The notes under the pieces: generated by a model
Told to the model about the DNA's origin: nothing
The model's database searches: none
The model's input: the letters and a program-made list of their open reading frames with translations, nothing else
Position numbers and translations under genes: made by a program
NCBI GenBank assembly: GCA_014281115.1
Contig: JACONQ010000019.1
Coordinates: 744,001-808,000 of the forward strand
Direction: 5' to 3'
Source of the DNA: Laburnicola sp. R22_1
Taxonomy: Eukaryota > Ascomycota > Dothideomycetes > Pleosporales > Didymosphaeriaceae
Length of the DNA: 64,000 nucleotides
Shown here: positions 1 to 10,324 of the stretch, piece by piece
Position numbering within the stretch: the stretch's first letter is position 1
Layout: each line of letters opens with the position of its first letter

Positions 1-1495
1 TAAATAAAGATATTAAGATAAGCTTACTAGAGATTAAGGAGAGGTTTACTAGTATAACTATTATTATAAAGAATATATTCTAGAATAAGGTTAGTAAATT
101 TAGTCTTAGTAAAGTCCTCTTATAAGCTATTCTAAATCTAAGATATAGATTAGCAAGAAAGAGGTTTATTAAAGAATTATTATATTTTGCCTAAACACTT
201 ACTAGAGTAAATAATATAAGTCTTATAGTTACGCTTCTTTTCTATAAGCCTCTATGTATAGAAAATAAGATGCTTAAGGCAGCGCTAGTAAGTCTTCTCG
301 CAAATATAGGCAGTCTTAAAGATGCACTCCTTAGATACTATATAAATAGCCTTAAGAGTCTTCTAATTATAGTTTAAGTTCTTAAAGAACTACTTAGAAT
401 TAGTAAGGAATAACACAGAAGAACTAAGAAACTAACCCTATAATAGTTCTTTATAGTCTTGTTGCATATAAACTCCTTAAGATCTTTAGCACTATAGAAA
501 TCTAAAGTAGATAGTAAAGGCTTACTATTATAAGTAAGAGTGCTATAAATTATAATCTTTATAGGAAAATACTAAGCTATAGTTAAGCTAGCCTTTAGAT
601 ACTTACTTCGAGTTATAAGGGCTATTATAAGGCGTTGCTTATTAGCTCTAACTATAATAGAAATTAATAATAAGAAAGATAGTAAAAATAGTATAAAAGT
701 AAACGTGGCAATTAGAGTGCAGCGTAATATTAATAAGGAGCGCTATAGATATAGTAGTAGAGTAAAAAAGAAAAGTAAAACTGAAGTAGAGATCTTTTTA
801 TTTACTTTAGCTAAAGTAAATAATACTAGCGCAAATTCTTAACTAAAATAAGTAGCTACGCTATAAAAACCTAAGAGATATAAATATAAACGCGTTAGTT
901 ATAATAACTAGGTTATTTTACTAAAGGTAGAAGGATAGGAGCCTAGTGCTTTCTCTAGCTAAAGTATGCTTAAAGCCTTTTAAAGGCTTAGAGTGTAAGG
1001 GATCACTCAAGGCATCAAAGGTTGAAATCAAGAAGTTGATTTTACTAAGATATCGAGGTGGCGTATAAAGACTGTTAACAGCTGCCTTATATACCCACAC
1101 GTAGCCGAGGCGCTAATGCCTAATCGGGTAAGGTTCCGGGGCTCGGCGGAACCTTCCGCCGGGCGCGCCGCACCTCAGGAATCCCTAACATAGAGTACTA
1201 TTACTAATATACGCAGTATTAGATTTATTCTTAAAACTTTAGGCGTGTAGAAGGGAGATTAGTGCTACTACTATCGAAAGTATAGAATATAACGCTAGGA
1301 TTTTTTTAGAGGAGAGGGAAGATATATAAGGGGCTAAGCGTCCTTTTATAGTTACTTAGCCTACTATCTTAAAGTTTTAGGTCTGTGTTTCTACTAAGCT
1401 AGAAGTATATATAAGTCTATAGCTAGAGTTACTATTAAACTCTATTAAATTTATAAGTTTACTTAGGTAACTCTAACCTCTTAGTCTAAAGCCTC
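1..1495 (+). pseudogene. Decayed ORF of unknown family, copy 1
   Basis: One forward frame can be followed through most of bases 1-993, broken only by TAA and TAG codons, as expected when CAA, CAG or TGG codons undergo RIP. The implied protein is Leu/Lys/Arg-rich and ends in a basic segment (about 690-770). I see no transposase, reverse transcriptase or integrase motif. The same sequence recurs in the same orientation at 17,622-18,985, so it is a repeat-borne gene. It is interrupted at 994-1190 by a solo LTR and resumes to about 1,495, where the two copies diverge. The left end is cut by the window. It may be an accessory gene of a larger element or a captured host gene; the function is unknown. 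Confidence 0.55.
994..1190. mobile_element. Solo LTR, 197 bp, with 5-bp target duplication
   Basis: The segment starts TGTAAGGGAT and ends ATCCCTAACA, an imperfect terminal inverted repeat with the TG...CA ends of retroviral-type LTRs. It is flanked on both sides by TAGAG (989-993 and 1191-1195), a 5-bp target-site duplication. The related copy at 18,660-18,690 lacks the insert and acts as an empty site. It is GC-rich in its right half (1,125-1,180), unlike its surroundings, and contains an inverted repeat AAGGTTCC...GGAACCTT (about 1,129-1,154) and a TATATA near 1,090. No internal element remains, so it is a solo LTR. A short DNA transposon is possible but fits the ends less well. Confidence 0.75.
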
Positions 1496-1830
1496 TTATA
1501 AAGGTAGCTATTATTATAAAAGTAATTATTATTATAAAAATAATTACTATTATAAAATTAATTACTATTATAAAGGTAGCTATTATTATAAAAGTAGCTA
1601 TTACTATAAAGGTAGCTACTATTATAAAAGTAGCTACTATTATAAAGGTAGCTACTATTATAAAGGTGACTACTACTATAAAGATAGCTATTACTATAAA
1701 GGTGGCTGCTATTATAAAGGTGTCTACTACTACGAAGCTGCCTACTAATATAACGCTATCTATTATTGCAAAGTTGCCTATCTTTACAAAGCTATCGAAC
1801 TTTACATAGCTATTTGCTATTAGAACGCTG
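1496..1830 (+). repeat. 18-bp coding-like minisatellite
   Basis: An 18-bp unit close to AAAGGTAGCTACTATTAT is repeated about 13 times to roughly 1,740, then decays to 1,830. In one forward frame it reads as a hexapeptide of type K-V-A-T-I-I. It lies exactly where the two decayed ORF copies diverge, so it may be the repetitive tail of that protein. Array variants differ mainly by C/T and G/A changes. Confidence 0.75.
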
Positions 1831-2180
1831 CCTGCTATAGAAGTAGATCCGTGTACCCTAACAAGGGCGAAAAAAATAGAAAGAGAAAGAGGACGTGCCC
1901 TTTAAGATATTGTCCACGTTTTTAAATACCTACTAAGTCTCCGGCTTATTGTTACGTAACTACTTCTATAACCTAAGGCGAATAAGTATAGTTAGATTAG
2001 TCTTCCTAGTAAAAAGGGGCATTATGTTTGCATAGAGTTTCGCCTAAGGCTATGGCTATAACTACTAACTTATAACTGTGTTAACTATAGCTTACTATTA
2101 GCTAAGTGCTTTTTATAACTTTAGCCTTTTTAAATTTTATTTATTTTAAACTTTTTTATTTACTAATTATTTTTTTAATT

Positions 2181-3250
2181 TATATATCTTATTAATTAAC
2201 TATCTAAAAATAGAATAATAAAAGCTTTTATCTTAAATAAAATACTAAAATAAGTAGAGCCCTTACTTAGTAATTAAAAAGAGTATAAAAAGCTAATTAT
2301 AAAAAAGCATTTACTTTATATATTACTAAAAATATATGTGTGTTATTAAATTATCTATCTAGGGGTAAAATAATAAAGGCTTTTATCTTAAATAATATAA
2401 TAAAAAAAGTAGAGCCCCTATTTAGTAACTAAAAAGAGCGTAAAAAGGTAATTAAAAATACGCGTTTAAACTACTAAGCGAGCTTGGAAGTCTTGGCGCG
2501 AAGCTTTTATATACAAATACTTTAATCTTAAACTAAAAAAAAGGTTAAAAAGGTATTTAGTAAGCCGACCCTAAAAAAATATAAAGACTATTTAGTAGTA
2601 TTTTTTTATATATTTTTATTTTCTATTTTAACTAAGCTATAGTAGGCTATTTACTTAATATATATAGTATAAAATAATATCTATACTAATATATATAGTA
2701 ATATAGCGGTAAAGTTTTATTTTTATTTTTAAAGTTCTAACTACCTCTTTATAAAAACTTTGTATATAGAAGCCTTATACTATAATAACTAAGCTTACTT
2801 AGTAGTTTAAACTCGCTTTTTTATACTTATATTACTTTTTTATACTCTTTTTAATTACTAAGTAGAAGGCTTTACTTTTTATTATTATTATTTAAGATAA
2901 AAGCCTATATTATTCTACTCTTAGATAGATAAATTAACACTATATACCAATATATAAGCGGTTACTTTCTTATTTTTAAAATTAAATTATAAATACTACT
3001 ACTATTATATATATCTTTTTTATACTTAAGTTAAATTTGCTTAGCTAAAGCTAGTAATTACTAAATAATTTAAAAATATTTTTAATAATAATAAAGCTAT
3101 ATAAAAATCTATTAAAGAAATTTCTATACTTAGTATTATTCACGCTCTTTTTAATTACTAAGTAGGGGGCTCTGCTTTTTTTATTATATTATTTGAGATA
3201 AAAGCCTTTATCGTCCTACCCCTAGGTAGATAAATTAACGCCATATACTT
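2181..3250. repeat. Four arms of a long-TIR repeat family
   Basis: Two forward arms (about 2,181-2,315 and 2,334-2,500) and two reverse arms (about 2,830-2,948 and 3,142-3,247) share the signature of the family seen at 21,306-22,437, 23,342-23,935 and 55,290-55,760: a TGTGGCGTTAATT-like end, CTACCTAGGGGTAG, AAAGGCTTTTATCTTAAAT, then GTAGAGCCCCTTACTTAG. A piece of a second family (GGTTAAAAAGG...AGTAAGCCGACC) lies at 2,520-2,570. The arms are interleaved rather than simply nested, so at least two insertions are present. No transposase frame survives. Confidence 0.65.
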
Positions 3251-3320
3251 AGTATTATAAGTAATATAAGCTATACCTACTATAACTTATTAAAACGCTA
3301 TTATAAATAGTACTTAATTA

Positions 3321-4017
3321 ACTGTTTCGCTAAGGGCTTACAACTTTGTTCCCTCAGTCCACATCTCGTGATGCCTGGGGTGTCTAGCCAGTCGAGGGGA
3401 GGGGCTATACACGTCTCTTCCATGGACGTATGAGTTTCGCCCTCTAGGTAGAGGCGTCTAGCAGGGTGGTAGTAGAATAAATTCAGGAAACCGAGGAACC
3501 GACTGGAAAGCTAGGAGCGCGGCGAGCCGGTAAAGGGCCATGTACGTAGTGGTGACCTCATACGGCGCAAGACAGACTCGGGGTGTCCACTAAAGAGAAC
3601 AAGATATTTGAGGTTGTGCTCCTTGCTGTCGTGTATTCCAAGTGAATGGGGATTCATAGAGCACACACCACGGCCTGGAAGCTTGATAGGGAGATATCCC
3701 ATATAGTGGTTGTGACGTCGGAATGTCGTGATACGGATCTCCCCAAGGACCAATACCACTCGCCGTGTGATTAAGCGGAATACCTCTTCAGAGAACTCTC
3801 TGTGTAGGTTCTAGACACCGTCAGAGTACGTCTTCATGTACGGTTGCTTATTCCGATTATTTTTTTGGGGGTGGGGGCGAAGAGGATGTCGCCTGGGGAA
3901 AGTATCCATAACAAACACTCCGCGATTCAGTCCCACGAGCTGATGTAGGAGCTCAACGCATGGGTTGCTCATGTCGTGTACAGTGCCAAACTTTGGTGCA
4001 TTGGTAGTAAAAGTGGG
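3321..4017. other. GC-balanced intergenic stretch
   Basis: Base composition returns to normal here. Only short overlapping frames occur on both strands and none resembles a known protein. It may contain more of the decayed minus-strand gene whose recognisable part begins at 4,018, but I cannot show this. Confidence 0.4.
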
Positions 4018-4420
4018 CTAGTGAAGCACTACGCAAAGAGGCGAGTCTGTATAGGCAGATGGTTTCACAAGGTGTTCTAGGGTTTCCTGGGCGAGTGCAG
4101 TCTCCTTAGCAACAAAGTCTAACCATAGAGCCTCGAACTTATTAGAAGATGTGCGCGGCTATGAATGTTCCAATGCAGTTGTCGTGGGCGTGGGTATGGG
4201 CTTCGATACCAGGTAGTGTTGACGTGGTAGGCACGCGGCTGTCCAGAAATTCCACCACCAGTGCACACATGTAGGAGAAGCTTGCGCATCCAGGCTGCGC
4301 CTCACTTGACAACGTTTCCACAGGTGCAAACATGGCTTCCAAGATTCGTATCCGGCAGCGTGGTTTCTCGAGCGCCATCCCGAGGAGGCAAAGATCCGTG
4401 GAGGGTCCAAGCGCAAGCGA
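4018..4420 (-). pseudogene. Fragment paralogous to the Asp-rich protein gene at 11,695
   Basis: On the minus strand, bases 4,262-4,105 match 12,390-12,545 closely: both encode VVEFL(D/H)SR followed by PTTSTL, then a Pro/Thr-rich tail ending LEH(S/L), a TAG, and then, past the stop, a shared stretch around LDFVAKETAL. In this copy the last part runs on as an open frame to a stop at 4,018-4,020 (..KFEALWLDFVAKETAL..). Upstream similarity fades quickly (about 4,300-4,420). The two open frames are offset, so this is either a spliced gene whose introns I could not place or a decayed duplicate. No known domain. Confidence 0.5.
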
Positions 4421-4571
4421 GATCCCTCCCAGCCTCCTGGGTTATTACATGGATTGTGTTCCCTCGGTATCGTCGCGAACAGATGGCTTCAATCATGCCA
4501 TTCGAGTAAACTAGCGAGGCCGGCCGACTGCAGCATTGGGCGGGGGCCGCCTTGCTTCTTGCACCTGGCAT

Positions 4572-5494
4572 TTGCTAACGTGTAGGACAGCATCTGGGCT
4601 GTCTCGCCCAGCAGCGGTAGTCTCTCCCCAGCAATCGGCTCGCGCCAATGGTAGCGTACGAACCTCGTGCGCAGTCATCGACCTCTGGACTTCTATCCTG
4701 CAGTATTACTACTTGCAATTCTTTTGGAAAGCATCCCGACGACCCCCGGAAACAAGCTTTGAAGGCGCCCAGGGTCCCCCAAAGCCCCTCACTCTCAGCC
4801 TGCTCAGGCAATGCTCGCAGAGCCTATATTGCCCCTAACGTGTACTGTGCAGAGTAGCCGCCGGAGCTGCGTCGCCCTTGTAGTGCTCCGCCTATTATAT
4901 CCTTGATCATTTCCTCGCCGACGCTTCGAACGAGCGTCTCCTGACTGCCGCGACCGTACAGTGTACCCAAGTCGTCTTTGTTCGCTTCTTGGCAGAGGGT
5001 ACACCTTCATTTCTGTCGTCGCATTGCAGCAGCTATCGTCTTCTCTCCTCATCGACAGCCGACTTTGCTTTTGCGTGGCATATCAATTTTCCTGCACTAA
5101 CGCTCGCTGAATTGCTGGCACGCCAATCTGCACACCCATGCGAGCGAGGGACCCTCCCGATTTCCGAAGAGAGGCCATCCCATCTAGTTCCAACATCTTC
5201 CGCACGGAGCTATCGGTCCGCCGGCGCGAGCCCCCCATCGCACTGTTCTTTCCTCGTCGTTGACGCCTCTTTTCCGAACCTGTAGCTGCTCAGCGGATTC
5301 TTGGGTTGCTGTGTCGCATCAACAACCAGGTGAGGGTCGCCAATCTACAAGATAAACATCTGCTTCCCCAATAACGCCATCATCATTTTGTGCAGAAGCA
5401 AATAATCGTTTGCGTCTCGTCCCAGCTTATTCGCATAAGCTGGACGAACCGCAAGGGCGGTCGCTTGACATCGATCTCAGTTCGTCCCGGGACC
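4572..5494. other. Upstream region of the methyltransferase gene
   Basis: No protein is recognisable. The stretch carries pyrimidine-rich tracts (about 5,010-5,060 and 5,240-5,290) of the kind common in fungal 5' leaders. Open frames of 69-100 codons overlap on both strands and look like chance. It probably holds the promoter and 5' UTR of the next gene. Confidence 0.4.
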
Positions 5495-6942
5495 ATGGAG
5501 GAGGATCCGCCACCACCCGAAGACCGGGCGACAGATGACATAGGCGTTCCACCCAAGCGCGGGAGATCTGATTCAGACAGTTCCACCTCGCTGGAGTCTC
5601 TGTAAGACATATTCTCTCTCGAGTTTTAATTTTCACATATTTGCCTTCTTTCCTTTTTTTTTCTTCTACAATAACTGACTGTTTATCATTGCGTTTCATC
5701 CTCCCTCCTCATCCATGATATCATCTCTGCATCACCATCCGATGGACAGTTTACTAATGAAGGTTATCATGCAGTCGATCTACGCGCACGCTACAATCGG
5801 ACGACCTAGAGTTTGTGTATGAGAATGGAAGGGTTTATGGAAACGACAGTTACTATATGCCATGCGATCAAGCGGAGAACGATCGACTGGCCATCCAGCA
5901 TAAGATTTACACTCATGCTCTAAAAGGCAAACTCACAACCACAACGGTAACGTCTGCGACCAAAAGGATTCTAGATCTAGGAACGGGACCAGGGCATTGG
6001 GCTGTGGCTATGGCTCGTCAGTATCCACACGCTGAAGTCGTTGGAATCGACATGGCCGTCTGGGACGTTGAAACAACGGAAGAAGCCGTGGGCTGTGAGC
6101 GGGTGAATTGGGAGATTGATGACCTCGACGTGTGGGGTGTGGAGGATGACTTCGACGATCTGACTCAACGTTTGCAACGCTACGACATGGCTCGCGACTA
6201 CGCAAACAGGGAGCCCCTAAGCTCAGGAAAACAAAAGGCCAACAAACCAGGCAGCGACTGCTCAGCGCCTCACACGCCTTCAAACTCAGCATACGAATCC
6301 TATCTACTAGAGCCCGAAGCACAGCCAGGATGGCATTTCAGCGAGCCCTTCGACCTCATCTACATGCGCGGCATGAAGGGCGTCTTCGCCTACTGGGAGG
6401 GCGTCTACGACGAGATATACAAGAACCTGAATCCAGGCGGCTACATCGAAGTCGTCGACTTCGACATGTCCCTTCCCAACATCGAAATGGGTGTCGACCA
6501 ATTCCCCTTCCCCACCCTCGCAAAACTCTACCTTGGTGTTATGCAAGCCGCCTTCAAATCAGGTCGTCCCGTCGGAACCTTCTACATGCACCCAACCTAC
6601 CTCGAGGACGCGGGCTTCACAAATATCAGGCAAACGTACGTGAACGTGCCCATTGGGCAGTGGCCTGAGGACGAGGAACAGCGATCCATCGGCAAACTGC
6701 ATCTCGTGTGTATCATGGAAATGCTGGAGAGTACATTGCTCAGATATCTAACGCAGTGGGGCGATGCAGCCAGGGACCATTGGACGCCCGAGGAGGTGCG
6801 TGGCATGATTGAGGTGGGCAAGGACGAGATCTTGACCTGGGCGAGTGGACCAGATAAGAATGGGAATATTCGGGAGGGATGGTGTGCGAGTTATAAGTGG
6901 ATCATTGGGCGCAAACCTTTCGAGGCGAGGAGGGGGAGCTAA
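5495..6942 (+). CDS. LaeA-like SAM-dependent methyltransferase
   Basis: Two exons, 5,495-5,601 and 5,775-6,942, joined over a 173-bp GT-AG intron (GTAAG donor, GCAG acceptor), give 424 residues. The N-terminus is Pro/Asp/Ser-rich and disordered. Then come YENGRVYG and the PCD..E.DRL..QH signature typical of LaeA/Llm-type fungal methyltransferases, followed by SAM-binding motif I DLGTGPGHWA (about residues 103-112) with an acidic VVGIDM strand end. EPFDLIYMRGM and NPGGYIEV match the later Rossmann strands. An insertion of about 60 residues, rich in Ser/Pro/Lys (about 180-235), separates motif I from the second half, which is unusual for the family. LaeA relatives regulate secondary metabolism and development, but most paralogues have no assigned substrate. 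No metabolite cluster is adjacent, so I do not call it LaeA itself. Confidence 0.85.
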
Positions 6943-7649
6943 TGCGCAAGGGGCGGGTCGGTTTGGAGAGGATGAGCCTGGTCAAGGCATTCACGTGTCG
7001 TGGGATTCGGGGGGCTTGGTGTGATCTGGGCTAGCTTCATTGTAGTCGTCCGTGAGAGATGGTGCGACGTCGCTACGAAGGATTGAAAGTCATTCTTTGC
7101 ATTACATAATATCGTCAGTGAAGTGATATCTGGTCCACTAGTAGGCTTTAAAAGAAGAACAGTAGCTCCTCCGTCTATCAACACTGTGCCGACCCGTTGA
7201 TAGCTCACTCGCCACCCAAACAGCCCCCACGCATACGCGCCAGAATCGCCACGATTGCTGCTTTACCGCGGAAAAGTTCTTGGAAACTGTGGACGAACTG
7301 ATGAGTTGGGATGGGAATGCACGGAACCACGCCCTGAATTAACCGGATAAGGCGAGGATAGACTCGGACGTGACGGAACGGGCCCTGCATAATGTGGATG
7401 CGGACGCGGCCGTGGAAACCAATTATGCCGGAGGTGTGGTGGTGGAACGTAGCTACCCCTTAGTGGTGAATAAGTAGAACCCTGTAATAGACTATACACA
7501 GGTCTAACAGACTGAGGGGTGGTTGGAGGCGTATTGATGTAGTGAGCAGATTGCCTACGCCAAGTATCCTCCAGCTTGAACGCTGTTGGAGTTGCAGGTA
7601 ACGCCGTTCCTACAAAGCACATTCAGTAAGGTATTCAGACACAGTGCAA

Positions 7650-9342
7650 TTACTTGCCACCATATCTAAACTCCCCAAATGTGCCTGTGGCCCCTGGTGT
7701 CATCATACCCCCATGCGAAGGACCCGGAGTCGATGCGAGTCCAGCAGGATGACTTGTCGGCGTGCTGGGTCCGTCACGGTGGACTGCGTTGGTGCCAGAA
7801 TGGAACATCATGCCTCCATTCAGTCCTTGGTATCCAGTTATGTTTTGGGCGCCTTGGGCTGCGAGCACAGCAGCCTGCGCAGTCGCGCTAGCAGGCGGCC
7901 CGACACCAGTGAGACCCCACATCTGGCCATTCATATCGTCAGGTACGTTGCCGTCAAATATTTTCTTCCGGAGTTCCCAAAACACAGTGCCAGTGAGCCA
8001 TGCGTCTGAACCTGCAGTATGTGAGTTGCCGATGCGCTGGCAGCCCAGCTCATCAGCAAGATCCTGGAGACCAGATTTTGTGCCTAGGTTGTTGAGTATG
8101 CTCGTCGCCTGTGAACCGATCACACCACGGCGCACAAGGCCGTTCGCGTGCCTCCACAGGTATTTGACATCGAGCAGCCGCGGAAAGAAAACCTCGACCA
8201 GGCTGCGATAGTCTTCTTCGTTTTCTGGCAAGGGTTTAGACGTGAGCATCTTGATCAAGTATGCAAAATCGTAACCGGAGTGGAACGATATCCAATTGAC
8301 GTCTGGAGTCAGGATCATGCCAGATGTTATGAGGAGTGATCCGAACTCCTGAGTGTCGATACCTTGATCGGCGTGTTTCTGGAAATCGGCTCCCGACTTT
8401 TTGAGCATCTGGATCGACTCCTCGTTGTACATGTCGTCTTCGAGAGAGAATTGGAAGTTGAACGTCCAGGTGCATGGGCAAAGAACAATATTATTGGCAT
8501 ACTGCAGCACCGTCTTCGGTTGATAGTGCAACTGCGAAGCGTCGAGATGCGATGGCGGCACGTCGCCCTCTATGGAAAAGAGCGTGACTCCTAGCTGGAT
8601 GATCTTGAGAAGGTCGACGTTGCAGCGGACCGTTTGATAATGGTACGACGCCTTTGAGTTGAAGTCGCCAATCGGCCGGGCGACTACGCCGGGAAACTCG
8701 GTGTCCTATGGCGGGGTGTGAGCATCCTCTGTGATACGAGCGGGAAGCAGCAAAAGGGGGCCAAGAATGAAATACCCTCGCTCTCGGGTTCTACGAAGAG
8801 ACTCTGACGCTGACCACCAGTGACGGTGTCCTTTGAAGAATCCCTGTGAGCAGACACAAGACATCGATGACAGGAAACCTGGCCGGTGTGAAAGGAAGAG
8901 GTGAACTAACCATGCTGATATAAGGATAGCGTTCTACCAGGGAGCGCAGCAGCTCCATCTCCTGGTGCAGGTTCGAGCGCCACACGTCGCGTATGCGCTG
9001 TCCAGCGATGCCTTTGGCACCATCTTCTCCACGGCCGAGGGCGGCATCCTCTTGCAGTTGGGCACCGTGAGCAAACCGCAGGCGCGCCTCGTGGCCATCC
9101 AGCCCAGTCCCTCCACTCACCCCGCCGAGACCCGCTGCCGCGCCCAGCCCCGCGCCCGTGAAGTTGGACTGTCCGTGGCCGAAGAAAGCGAGGTTTTGGG
9201 TGGGATTCGCGCCGCCGAAGCCGGCTTGCTGCATGTTCTGCGGTTGCTGGTGGAGCTGCGGCTGCTGGTGGAGCGGCTGCGAAAGATGGGCGAAGGGGTT
9301 GGACAGGTTGTGGCCGGGGAAGCGGCCCCCTTGTGGCGGCAT
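7650..9342 (-). CDS. caf1: CCR4-NOT deadenylase subunit CAF1/POP2
   Basis: Exons 9,342-8,911 and 8,705-7,650 join over a 205-bp intron to give 495 residues. The 3'-5' RNase D-type nuclease fold is complete: the first catalytic Asp and Glu lie in ISM-DTEFPG, whose Met/Asp junction is exactly the splice site (residues 145 and 147), the third in FHSGYDF (Asp290), and His373 and Asp378 in HTAGSDAW, giving a DEDDh active site. The N-terminal 110 residues are Gln/Gly/Asn-rich (MPPQGGRFPG start chosen; an in-frame Met lies upstream at 9,525). The C-terminus is a Gly/Met/Thr-rich tail. The enzyme shortens mRNA poly(A) tails in the cytoplasm. An alternative 3' intron (7,653-7,610, GTAATT...TTGTAG) would replace the last Lys with a short tail ending at 7,555. 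Divergent from the complex I gene at 9,685. Confidence 0.93.
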
Positions 9343-9684
9343 CGTCGCGTGCACTTGGTGTGGAGCTGCGCGACGTCGAGGGCTGCGGGCGTGGGCGGGG
9401 ACGCTGGCGAGAGAAGAGGAGATGTCGCTGCGGCGGAGCGGCGGGAAGGCTTGACCGAAGAGCGTTCGAGCCGAGGGGGGAAGCGAAGGTCGCGCGATGG
9501 CGTGGCGTGGAGCACCCGAAGACACCGGGAAGAGGAATCTATGTAGTATGTATACACACTGCAGTACCTCACAGCTACCTCCACCTGGGCTTAGCGCATG
9601 ACTAATCTAGACTCCCGAGAGCAGGTCGACAAGCACAGCGCCCACGCCCTCCCCTCCCCACCCAGACTTCCCCGCCCGGACACA
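9343..9684. promoter_or_regulatory. Bidirectional promoter between caf1 and the NDUFB3-type gene
   Basis: The two start codons point away from each other, 342 bp apart, so both promoters and 5' UTRs must share this space (unless caf1 starts at the in-frame ATG at 9,525). CT-rich tracts occur near 9,620-9,670. No TATA box is obvious. Inference from gene order. Confidence 0.5.
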
Positions 9685-10056
9685 ATGCGGCCCTCACCGT
9701 GAGCCCTCCAAAGGCACAATCAAGCGCACTGCTGACCTCTGCAACAGCCTCAGATTCGCCGCGCGCCCCTCCCTGACTGGCTTTGACCCCAAGAAGTTCG
9801 CTGCCAGCGCCGGGACGCCAAAGAACGACCCCTGGGCACGATAGTACGCTTGACCGACGCAATCCATATACAAGGTGCCATGCTAAGCTCCTACAGCGAA
9901 TCCTGGCGATACACCGGTCCCTTCACACGGTGGAACCGCCTCAAGGGCGCCTTCCCCGGCCTCGGCATCGCCACTGTCGCATTCGCCGGATACTGCGTAG
10001 TCGAAGCTCTGTTCTTCAAGGATGACCATGAGGGGCATCACGACGAGACGATGTGA
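9685..10056 (+). CDS. NADH:ubiquinone oxidoreductase NDUFB3/B12-type subunit
   Basis: Three exons, 9,685-9,698 (14 bp), 9,748-9,843 and 9,897-10,056, with 49- and 53-bp GT-AG introns, encode 89 residues. The protein contains GTPKNDPWARYESWRYTGPF, matching the DPWxRxEAWRY core of mitochondrial complex I subunit NDUFB3 (B12), then a single membrane span (about 57-77, GLGIATVAFAGYCVV) and a His/Asp-rich C-terminus, as in the family. It is an accessory subunit of the membrane arm in the inner mitochondrial membrane. The tiny first exon was chosen because it gives an ATG and an in-frame joint to the conserved exon; a different short first exon cannot be excluded. Confidence 0.85.
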
Positions 10057-10324
10057 GGTCGTTGCGAGCCGAAGACTGCTCGTTTGGCGTACCGGTTTCG
10101 GGTTCCCTCTCTCTGGAGACTGTATATAAGGAATACCACACAGTGCCAATAGAAAGAGCTTTTGATTTGTTGCTGCACGGACCAATTGAGGAGAGCGTCT
10201 CCTAATTTTAGGGCCGCGTACCACGCCCATCGAACGGAGCTGTAGAATGAGTCCAGGCAGTAGTGGCATTTGTGGTGCGTGTTTACTCGAGCATATTGTG
10301 CTACATAGTAATCTTTCGCATTCT

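Larger units (their letters stand above)
1..3320. repeat. AT-rich RIP-degraded repeat block 1
   Basis: The stretch is strongly AT-rich, with very few CA or TG dinucleotides and constant TA, and no open frame of normal length. This is the pattern left by C-to-T mutation at CpA in duplicated DNA (RIP, known from ascomycetes). It contains the entries listed separately below. Bases 1,830-2,180 hold a degraded sequence I cannot assign. The change to balanced GC occurs near 3,320. Confidence 0.85.

Noticed and set aside
1496..1740. CRISPR-like array
   Set aside because: Units are contiguous 18-bp tandem repeats without spacers, in a eukaryotic genome.
5495..6942. Calling the methyltransferase LaeA itself
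   Set aside because: LaeA-like proteins form large families; the N-terminus and insert differ from LaeA and no metabolite cluster is adjacent.
8965..9546. 193-codon forward frame
   Set aside because: Lies opposite the caf1 first exon; Arg/Gly/Val-rich composition of a GC-rich shadow.
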